NCBI GenBank assembly: GCA_023449855.1
Contig: JAEXHR010000340.1
Location: 1-30,216, forward strand
Source: Pseudomonadota bacterium
GTDB lineage: Bacteria > Pseudomonadota > Alphaproteobacteria > Rhizobiales > Xanthobacteraceae
Reading direction: 5' to 3'
DNA: 30,216 nt
Shown here: one piece after another, positions 1-6,194 of the stretch
How positions within the stretch are numbered: the first letter of the stretch is position 1
Layout of the letters: the number at the start of each line of letters is the position of its first letter
Translations under genes and position numbers: made by a program
The notes under the pieces: generated by a model
Databases searched by the model: none
What the model was told of the DNA's origin: nothing
The model's input: the letters and a program-made list of their open reading frames with translations, nothing else

Positions 1-509
1 CCCTTCAGCTTGGCGATCTGGCCGACGATCGAGCCGCCGGATCCGGCCGCGGCGGAGCCGACCACCGTCTCGCCTTCCTTCGGCTTGCCAACATGCAGCA
101 GGCCGAAATAGGCGGTGAGGCCGGCGATACCGTAGATCGACAGCAGATGCGTGAGCGGCGCCATGCGCGGCATCTTCGCCAGATGCTTCGCCGGTACCGC
201 CGCATAGTCCTGCCAGCCGGTGTCACCGAACACGATGTCGCCGGGCTTCAGCGCATCCGATTTCGACGACACCACTTCGGCGATGCCGCCGCCGGCCATC
301 ACGGTGTTCGTCTCCACCGCCGCGCGATAGGTCGCGCCATGCATCCAGGCGCGGTTGGCGGCATCGAGCGAGATATAGCGCACGCGCAGCAGCGCCTCGC
401 CGTCCTTCGGTTCGGGGATCGTGCCATTGGTGAGCTTGAAATGCTCAAGGCCGAGTTTGCCGGCGGGCTTCTCCGCCAGAAGAACCTGCCGGTTGATGGT
501 ATCGGTCAT
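1..509 (-). CDS. NADP-dependent oxidoreductase, zinc-less MDR family (partial, 3' end outside window)
   Basis: The reading frame opens at ATG 509 on the minus strand, starts MTDTINRQVLLAEKPAG and runs off the left edge after about 169 codons. It has the N-terminal GroES-like fold of the MDR superfamily (residues about 5-130; YISLDAANRAWM, VMAGGGIAEVV, LKPGDIVFG). The start of the Rossmann domain follows, with the nucleotide-binding stretch VVGSAAAGSGGSIVGQIAKL near residues 148-167. This resembles the YncB/CurA-type 2-alkenal or quinone reductases, which reduce activated C=C bonds with NADPH in the cytoplasm. No structural zinc cysteines are seen in the visible part, as is normal for this subgroup. 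The exact substrate cannot be deduced. It is followed upstream by a REP doublet, so it is probably transcribed on its own. Confidence 0.88.
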   Translation of the reverse strand, partial: MTDTINRQVLLAEKPAGKLGLEHFKLTNGTIPEPKDGEALLRVRYISLDAANRAWMHGATYRAAVETNTVMAGGGIAEVVSSKSDALKPGDIVFGDTGWQDYAAVPAKHLAKMPRMAPLTHLLSIYGIAGLTAYFGLLHVGKPKEGETVVGSAAAGSGGSIVGQIAKLK

Positions 510-579
510 ATCTGCCTCCCGTTGTTTGTTCGTTGGCGGGCAGGCTACGCGGCATGAGCGCGATGGGCAATGCGATCGC

Positions 580-668
580 GTAGCCCGGATGGAGCGCAGC
601 GCAATCCGGGGACCGGCGTTTCAGCAATCTCGACATCCCCGCATTGCGCTACGCTCCATGCGGGCTAC
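580..668. repeat. REP doublet A1 (GTAG-CCCGGAT family)
   Basis: Two inverted units about 30 nt long face each other. Each begins with GTAG on its own strand and folds into its own hairpin. The left stem is CCGGAT/ATCCGG; the right unit, read on the minus strand, has CCGCAT/ATGCGG. The left loop carries GAGCGCAGCG. The doublet ends 7 nt from the stop codon of the FolC-like gene (676-678). Confidence 0.85.
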
Positions 669-675
669 AGGTGCC

Positions 676-1998
676 TCAAAAAAACTGCAGCTCGTCCGCC
701 TTGCCGCCGCGCAGCACCGTCGCATATTCGATCGCCACGAACAGGCCGCCCGCGACATAGATTTTTCGCGGCACGGTGCGCGCGAGCTGCTGGCTGAGCT
801 TCACCGCATCCTCCATCGCATTGGCCACATGGATGCGCGCGGTGGAGTGCACCTTTCGCGCGGCGGCGCCGACGATCCGCGCATCGGCGCCCTTGTGATA
901 GGCGCGGGTGCAGACGATTACGCCGAAATGCGGCGCCAGATGCTGCGCGATCTCGTCCACATTCTTGTCGGCGGAGACGCCGAGCACCAGCAGCCAGTCG
1001 TCCTTGCCATGCACCGCATGCAGTCCGCGCAGCGCCTGCATCACGCCGTCCGGCGTGTGGCCGACATCGATCACCGTGAGCGGATCGCGCTGGATCACTT
1101 CGAGACGGCCGGGCCATGCGGTCTCGCGCAGGCCGGTGCGGATGGCGTGATCGATCTGAATGGCGTCAGCATCCGGATGCATGCGCTGCATCCACAGCAG
1201 GAACAGCGCCGCGGCGATGGCGGCATTGTTGAGCTGGAATTCGCCGTGCAGGCCAATCTCGAGACCGCGCAAAATGGTCTCGCCGACGCGGCAGTTGAAA
1301 TTCTGCGCCTTGGCCGAAGTCACCACATTATTGATGACGATGCCTTCGCCCACATGCAGGCCCGTCACGTGCCGGTTGCGATTATATTCGGCGAGATGCG
1401 AGCGCAGCGGCAGGCAGTTCTCGCCATAGATCACGGTGCCATGGCTGGCGCAGGCATCGCTCTTGTCGGAGGCGATCAGCACCAGCGAATTGCCGAGCAG
1501 CGCGGTGTGTTCGAGGTCGACGGAGGTGACGCAAGTGAGCGTGGCGCCGATCAGTCGCACGGGGTCGTAGCGGCCGCCGATGCCGGCCTCGAACACGGCG
1601 AGGTCGCAGCCGATCTCCTGGAAATACAGGCAGGCCAGCGCAAACTGTGCCTCGAAGGCGCCGAAGGTCTCCTGGAGCCCGTGATGCCCGATATCGGCAA
1701 TCGCCGTGGCGACTCGCAGGACCAACGCGTCGAGCAACTCGTCGTCGATGGGCGTGCCGTCGACCTGGAAGCGCTCGTTGAAGCGATACAGATGCGGCGA
1801 AGTGAACAGGCCCGTGCGCAGACCGAAGGCGCGGCCGATGGACGCTGTGAAGGCGGCTGTCGAGCCCTTGCCGTTGGAGCCGGTGATGACGAGCGAATGC
1901 TGCTGCAACCACGCGCGATCGATGGCGAGCACATCGAGCAGCAGCGCGAGGCGCGCGAGGCCGATACCGCCGGTGCCGTATTTGGGCAGGTTAAACAT
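676..1998 (-). CDS. FolC-like Mur ligase (folylpolyglutamate synthase family paralogue)
   Basis: This is a 440-residue ATP-dependent amide ligase of the Mur ligase superfamily. Visible motifs are the P-loop ITGSNGKGST (residues 38-47), the FolC-type TSPHLYRFNER (66-76), the FEAGIGGRYDP segment (136-146), SVDLEHTALLG (159-169) with a following lysine at DKS (179), and the C-terminal ligase domain with IDVGHTPDG and LGVSADKN. FolC proteins normally show DVAHNP where this has DVGHTP, so the pocket has changed. Its start ATG lies inside the 3' end of the upstream ATP-grasp gene (8-nt overlap, ATGTTTAA), which implies translational coupling. The housekeeping folC of related bacteria usually sits near accD/trp genes, which are absent here (family knowledge). 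I therefore infer a paralogue ligating another substrate together with the ATP-grasp partner. A second folate ligase remains possible. Confidence 0.85.
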   Translation of the reverse strand: MFNLPKYGTGGIGLARLALLLDVLAIDRAWLQQHSLVITGSNGKGSTAAFTASIGRAFGLRTGLFTSPHLYRFNERFQVDGTPIDDELLDALVLRVATAIADIGHHGLQETFGAFEAQFALACLYFQEIGCDLAVFEAGIGGRYDPVRLIGATLTCVTSVDLEHTALLGNSLVLIASDKSDACASHGTVIYGENCLPLRSHLAEYNRNRHVTGLHVGEGIVINNVVTSAKAQNFNCRVGETILRGLEIGLHGEFQLNNAAIAAALFLLWMQRMHPDADAIQIDHAIRTGLRETAWPGRLEVIQRDPLTVIDVGHTPDGVMQALRGLHAVHGKDDWLLVLGVSADKNVDEIAQHLAPHFGVIVCTRAYHKGADARIVGAAARKVHSTARIHVANAMEDAVKLSQQLARTVPRKIYVAGGLFVAIEYATVLRGGKADELQFF

Positions 1999-3124
1999 CG
2001 ATCAGGCCCAGCGATGTGAAGGTGTGGCGCCAGATGCGCAGGATCAGGTCCGCGCGGCCGGCGTCTTCAAGGAAGCGTATCGAGGGATTGGCATTGACCT
2101 CGATGACGCGCAAGGCCGACGGATCGCCGTCGATGTCCGTGAACAGATCGACGCCGCCCGCGCGCAGGCCGAGCGCCTTCATGGCCTTGCGTGCGGCGGC
2201 GAATACGGCTTCTGCATCGCCTGGCTCTGCGAAGTCCATGCGGCCGCCCGCAGCGAAATTGTTGCGGCCGAACAGACAGACCTCTGCGCCTCGCTCCGGA
2301 ACGTCATTCCAATCGACGAATTGCTCGTGCAGCGGTGCCGCGGAGACGCCGAGGGCCTCCATTTGCGGCTGCCTCGCCGCAAGCAGCTTGCGCACCGATT
2401 TTCTGCCATCGCCGACCAGCACAGGAACATGCTTGGATGCGCAATAGACGATGTCGTCATCCAGCATGAAGATGCGATATTCGTTCCCCATCTGGACAGG
2501 CTGGATAAGGATCGCGTCGTGATAGCGTTCGACGCTTCGCAGATAGATGGTCAGGTCGTCGGAGCCGCTCACGATCTGCGCGAAATCGCCGCGCGATCCG
2601 TTCAGTGGTTTAATGAAGGCGTGCTCGTTCAGCGTTTTGAAATAAGCCAGCGCATCCTCGCGCTCATGGCCGGGCGGGCGATGCTTGCGGTGCCGGTCAT
2701 GCAGGAAGAAGTAATCGCCGCCCAGCGTCGCGATGCCGGCGCGGGCCATCAGCACATTGGCCATGTGCTTGTCATTGGCCAGCGTCGCCGCTGTCGCCGT
2801 GTTCTGAGGAAAGAACGAGCCGCGGCCGGCGCCGAACGCGGCGCGTTTGCCGGTGCCGGACACTTCGAAGATCAGGCCGGTGCCGCCATCGAGTTCGGCA
2901 AAGTCCAGCCCCAGCTCGCTTGCGGCATAATCCGCATAGATCGTCTGGTCGGGGTAACAGGCCGGCTTGCCGGCGCGGATGGCGCGAAACTGGGTCATCA
3001 AGGCCTTGCGCCGAAGATTGAACGCGGGAGCGGCTCGGTGCGACTCCCGAAGGAGCCGGAAATTACCGGAACCGGAGTGGCCAATCCAGCATTGGACTTC
3101 GGCAAGGATCGGTCCGGGAAGCAA
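1991..3124 (-). CDS. ATP-grasp ligase related to the ATP-grasp half of cyanophycin synthetase / glutathione synthetase
   Basis: This encodes up to 377 residues. The ATP-grasp fold is seen from NDKHMANVLMARAGI (118-131), IKPLNGSRG (171-179, ATP-binding lysine and flexible loop), NEYRIFMLDDDIV (214-226), VGDGRKSVRKLL (237-248) and the metal-binding IEVNANPS (341-348; E342, N344). The EYR...VGDGR arrangement is typical of CphA-type proteins. Such enzymes activate a carboxylate as acyl phosphate and couple it to an amine. The longest frame starts at TTG 3124. ATG 2998 (MTQFRAIRAGK) is an alternative giving 335 residues, with only an AAGG-like ribosome site. The stop codon overlaps the start of the FolC-like ligase. 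CphA proteins carry an ATP-grasp and a Mur ligase domain in one chain; here two genes supply them. The product is unknown. Confidence 0.85.
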   Translation of the reverse strand: MLPGPILAEVQCWIGHSGSGNFRLLRESHRAAPAFNLRRKALMTQFRAIRAGKPACYPDQTIYADYAASELGLDFAELDGGTGLIFEVSGTGKRAAFGAGRGSFFPQNTATAATLANDKHMANVLMARAGIATLGGDYFFLHDRHRKHRPPGHEREDALAYFKTLNEHAFIKPLNGSRGDFAQIVSGSDDLTIYLRSVERYHDAILIQPVQMGNEYRIFMLDDDIVYCASKHVPVLVGDGRKSVRKLLAARQPQMEALGVSAAPLHEQFVDWNDVPERGAEVCLFGRNNFAAGGRMDFAEPGDAEAVFAAARKAMKALGLRAGGVDLFTDIDGDPSALRVIEVNANPSIRFLEDAGRADLILRIWRHTFTSLGLIDV

Positions 3125-3151
3125 AGTTTGGAGAAATTAAATGTCCCAGAT

Positions 3152-3194
3152 CAAATTTGGCCCTTGCCGGCCGGTAACCTGGTTTGCAAATTTG
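3152..3194. promoter_or_regulatory. Pair of CAAATTTG palindromes in the divergent intergenic region
   Basis: The perfect 8-bp palindrome CAAATTTG occurs at 3152-3159 and again at 3187-3194. The two copies are 35 bp apart start to start, in the 238-bp region between the divergent ATP-grasp gene and fpr. AT-rich palindromes stand out in this GC-rich sequence, and the spacing is a little over three helical turns. This could be an operator. No known regulator consensus is recognised, and the -35/-10 elements are not clear. Confidence 0.3.
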
Positions 3195-3362
3195 TGACCC
3201 GCCCCGCTCAATCGGCAATTGCACTTCAGGGCGTCTTTGAATAGATGTCATTCGCATCTGCGAGAAACCGAATTAGCCAAGTGCCGCAAGGGCTTCTCAG
3301 CATCTGACGCGGCTCGGAATGTAATCGTTCTAAGCTAAGCCCGCACCGGAAAATCATATCCC

Positions 3363-4136
3363 ATGAGCGCCTTTCACCGTGAAACCGTGACCTCCGTCCA
3401 GCACTGGACCGACACGCTGTTCTCCTTCCGCGCCACGCGCGACACCTCTTTCCGCTTCCAGAATGGCCAGTTCGCCATGATCGGCCTCGAAGTCGATGGC
3501 AAGCCGCTGCTGCGCGCCTATTCGATGGCCAGCGCCAATCACGAGGAAGAACTCGAATTCTTCAGCATCAAGGTGCCGGACGGTCCGCTGACCTCCCGCC
3601 TGCAGAAGATCAAGGAAGGCGACACCATCCTGGTCGGCCGCAAGGCCGTCGGCACGCTGATCACCGACAGTCTGCTGCCGGGCAAGCGCCTCCTGATGCT
3701 GTCCACCGGCACCGGTCTCGCGCCCTTCGCCAGCCTGATCAAGGATCCCGAAGTCTATGAACAGTACGAGCAGGTCGTGCTGGTGCATGGCTGCCGCCAG
3801 GTCTCCGAACTGGCCTATGGCGAGCGCCTGGTCGAACGGCTGCAGAAGGATGAGCTGTTCGGCGAGCTGATGAAGGACAAGTTCACCTATTACCCGACCG
3901 TCACCCGCGAGCCTTTCCGCAATCGCGGCCGCATCACGGATCTGATCGAGTCCGGCCAGATCTTCAAGGACATGGGTCAGGGCCCACTCGACATCGAAAC
4001 CGACCGCGTCATGCTGTGCGGCAGCCCGGCGATGCTCGAGGATTTGAAACACATGTTCGAGAAGCGCAATTTCATCGAAGGCGCCGGCAACAAGCCCGGA
4101 CATTTCGTGATCGAAAAGGCCTTCGTCGAGCGCTGA
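3363..4136 (+). CDS. fpr: Ferredoxin-NADP(+) reductase
   Basis: This 257-residue flavoprotein exchanges electrons between NADPH and ferredoxin or flavodoxin in the cytoplasm. The FAD-binding RAYSMAS motif is at residues 51-57, the NADP-binding STGTGLAPF at 114-122, and a C-terminal LCGSPAML precedes the tail. The protein ends in AFVER, matching the AFVE(K/R) tail of bacterial subclass I reductases, known from Azotobacter and Rhodobacter enzymes to replace the terminal tyrosine of plastid types. The length is typical. It is monocistronic: a divergent promoter region lies upstream, and a REP doublet and a strong terminator hairpin follow. The ribosome site is weak (GGAAAA about 11 nt before ATG). 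In relatives this gene often responds to oxidative stress or nitrogen/iron status, but no regulator site was identified here. Confidence 0.95.
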   Translation: MSAFHRETVTSVQHWTDTLFSFRATRDTSFRFQNGQFAMIGLEVDGKPLLRAYSMASANHEEELEFFSIKVPDGPLTSRLQKIKEGDTILVGRKAVGTLITDSLLPGKRLLMLSTGTGLAPFASLIKDPEVYEQYEQVVLVHGCRQVSELAYGERLVERLQKDELFGELMKDKFTYYPTVTREPFRNRGRITDLIESGQIFKDMGQGPLDIETDRVMLCGSPAMLEDLKHMFEKRNFIEGAGNKPGHFVIEKAFVER

Positions 4137-4147
4137 GCGCGCTCAGT

Positions 4148-4259
4148 CCCTCATCCTGAGGAGCCGCGCAGCGGCGTCTCGAAGGATGGCGACAGGCTCC
4201 GGAGCCCGGCCATCTCATGGTTCGAGACGCGTGCAAGGACGCGCTCCTCACCATGAGGG
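4148..4259. repeat. REP doublet C1 (TCATCCTGAGGAGC family)
   Basis: Two inverted units start about 11 nt after the fpr stop codon. The left unit pairs CATCCT with AGGATG around GAGGAGCCGCGCAGCGG. The right unit uses CATGGT/ACCATG, so the stem bases have changed together. The same family recurs, with the two stem variants swapped, at 15111-15222. Confidence 0.8.
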
Positions 4260-4283
4260 CAGAGACAATCTGCACCGCATTGC

Positions 4284-4309
4284 AAAACCCGCGCTCCGGC
4301 GCGGGTTTT
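4284..4309 (+). terminator. Intrinsic terminator downstream of fpr
   Basis: The perfect 11-bp stem AAAACCCGCGC / GCGCGGGTTTT has a 4-nt loop (TCCG) and is followed by GTCGTCTT. The right arm ends in TTTT. It lies after the C1 repeat and before the glutamate-synthase-like gene, so it most likely ends the fpr transcript. The symmetric A/T flanks would allow function on both strands. The rest of 4137-4447 holds no gene I can support. Confidence 0.75.
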
Positions 4310-4447
4310 GTCGTCTTGGGCACGGCAAGACTTGAGCAGGCCTGATGCGCTAGGCTGTATCGCCCGGCACCGGCAGCGGCGTCGGTTGTGATCTCTGCGT
4401 CATCCGAACTTCGTAAGGCTGAACGCCCACCATTTGCGAGCAGGTCC

Positions 4448-6076
4448 ATGCAAACCGTGATGCTACCGTTCACGCCGCGCTTCATCGTCTTGACGATCTG
4501 CAGCGTGGCTACCCTGTTTCTGATTGGCATCGGCATCCTGGACCCGCGGCTGATCCACCTCGTCGTCATTCCCGCCACCGTGTTCGGCTGCCTCGCCGCG
4601 CTCGGTTTTCACGATCTGGTGCAGAAGGACCATGCGGTCCTGCGCAACTATCCGATTTCGGCGCATATCCGCTTTCTGCTCGAGGAAATCCGTCCGGAGA
4701 TGCGGCAGTATTTCTTCGAGAGCGAGAAGGACGGCATGCCGTTCAGCCGCGATACGCGGGCTGTGGTCTATCAGCGCGCCAAGATGGTGCTCGACAAGCG
4801 CCCCTTCGGCACCCAGAAGAACGTCTATGAAGAGGGCTATGAGTGGATGAATCACTCGGTCGCCCCGAAGCCGCATGCGGCCGAGCAGTTTCGCATCACC
4901 ATCGGCGGGCCGGACTGCCTGCGGCCTTATTCAGCTTCGGTGCTCAACATCTCCGCCATGAGCTTCGGCGCGCTCAGCCAGAACGCCATCCGCGCGCTCA
5001 ATGCCGGGGCGAAGCGCGGCAACTTCGCCCATGACACCGGCGAAGGCGGCGTCAGCCCCTATCACGAGCAGGAAGGCGGCGACCTGATCTGGGAGGTCGG
5101 CTCCGGCTATTTCGGCTGTCGCACCAAGGACGGCAATTTCGATCCCGACAAATTCGCTGCGCGTGCTTCGCTCGATCAGATCAAGATGGTCGAGCTCAAG
5201 ATCAGCCAGGGCGCCAAGCCCGGTCACGGCGGCGTGCTGCCGGCAGCGAAGGTGTCGGAAGAAATCTCACGCATCCGCGGCGTGGCGATGGGCGAAGACT
5301 GCATCTCGCCGCCCTATCACAAGGCGTTCTCGACGCCGGTCGAGATGATGCAGTTCATCGACACCATGCGCCGCCTGTCCGGCGGCAAGCCGGCCGGCTT
5401 CAAGCTGTGCATCGGCCATCCCTGGGAATTCCTCGCCATCTGCAAGGCGATGCTGCAGACCGGCATCTATCCTGATTTCATCGTCGTCGACGGCAAGGAA
5501 GGCGGCACCGGTGCGGCGCCGCTGGAATTCATGGATCACCTCGGCATGCCGATGCGCGAGGGCGTGAACTTCGTGCACAATGCGCTGATCGGCATCGGTG
5601 CGCGCGATCGCATCAAGATCGGCGCATCCGGCAAGATCGCCACCGCCTTCGATATCGCGCGCGCGATGGCGCTCGGCGCCGACTGGTGCAATTCGGCACG
5701 TGGCTTCATGTTCGCGCTTGGCTGCATCCAGTCGCTCAGCTGCCACACCGATCGGTGCCCGACCGGCGTCGCCACGCAGGATCCGACGCGTGCGCGCGCG
5801 CTCGCGATCCCGCAGAAGACCGACCGCGTGCTGAACTTCCACGAGGCGACGCTGCATGCGCTGGCCGAGCTGATCGCGGCTGCGGGCCTCGAGCATCCGC
5901 AGCAGATCCGCGCGATGCACTTCTCGCATCGTTCGCCGGACAATGACGTGACGTCGTTCACGCAGCTCTATCCGGAGCTGAAGCCGAACGAGCTGATCCA
6001 CGGCACCAACGACCGGCGTTTCCGCGATGCCTGGGCGATGGCGCAGGCGGATTCGTTCCAGCCGTTGGGGATATGA
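4448..6076 (+). CDS. FMN-binding glutamate synthase family protein (stand-alone GltB-like domain, membrane-anchored)
   Basis: ATG 4448 gives 542 residues; the frame is open from GTG 4388, but the AGCAGG site just upstream favours 4448. Two hydrophobic segments near the N-terminus (IVLTICSVATLFLIGIG, then HLVVIPATVFGCLAALG) anchor the protein. The rest is the FMN-binding TIM barrel of glutamate synthase: SAMSFGALSQNAIRALN, GEGGVSPYH, IKMVELKISQGAKPGHGG, FIVVDGKEGGTGAAP and KIGASGKIAT. The C-x5-C-x4-C cluster (CIQSLSCHTDRC), which binds [3Fe-4S] in GltB, is intact. The amidotransferase and GltD-type parts of true glutamate synthase are missing, and no such genes are adjacent. It is therefore an archaeal-type or orphan GltS-like oxidoreductase of unproven reaction. 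It is convergent with the porin gene. Confidence 0.9.
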   Translation: MQTVMLPFTPRFIVLTICSVATLFLIGIGILDPRLIHLVVIPATVFGCLAALGFHDLVQKDHAVLRNYPISAHIRFLLEEIRPEMRQYFFESEKDGMPFSRDTRAVVYQRAKMVLDKRPFGTQKNVYEEGYEWMNHSVAPKPHAAEQFRITIGGPDCLRPYSASVLNISAMSFGALSQNAIRALNAGAKRGNFAHDTGEGGVSPYHEQEGGDLIWEVGSGYFGCRTKDGNFDPDKFAARASLDQIKMVELKISQGAKPGHGGVLPAAKVSEEISRIRGVAMGEDCISPPYHKAFSTPVEMMQFIDTMRRLSGGKPAGFKLCIGHPWEFLAICKAMLQTGIYPDFIVVDGKEGGTGAAPLEFMDHLGMPMREGVNFVHNALIGIGARDRIKIGASGKIATAFDIARAMALGADWCNSARGFMFALGCIQSLSCHTDRCPTGVATQDPTRARALAIPQKTDRVLNFHEATLHALAELIAAAGLEHPQQIRAMHFSHRSPDNDVTSFTQLYPELKPNELIHGTNDRRFRDAWAMAQADSFQPLGI

Positions 6077-6094
6077 GGGGCGGGGTAGTTCATC

Positions 6095-6183
6095 GTAGCC
6101 CGGATGGAGCGCAGCGTAATCCGGGATTCAGAGCATCAGTAGCTCGCCGGTCCCCGGGTTACGCTCCGCTTCACCCGGGCTAC
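6095..6183. repeat. REP doublet A2
   Basis: Inverted pair of GTAG hairpins between two convergent genes, 18 nt after the glutamate-synthase-like stop and 11 nt before the porin stop. The left stem is CCCGGAT/ATCCGGG with loop core GAGCGCAGCG; the right stem is CCCGGGT/ACCCGGG. Confidence 0.85.
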
Positions 6184-6194
6184 AGTTCGGCGCG

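Noticed and set aside
421..2019. 532-codon plus-strand open frame opposite the FolC-like gene
   Set aside because: Its peptide is rich in Arg, His, Gln, Ala and Asp and has no domain; it mirrors the minus-strand gene, which has clear Mur ligase motifs.
1706..3244. 512-codon plus-strand open frame opposite the ATP-grasp gene
   Set aside because: Antisense shadow of a high-GC gene; it spans two real minus-strand genes and shows no family motif.
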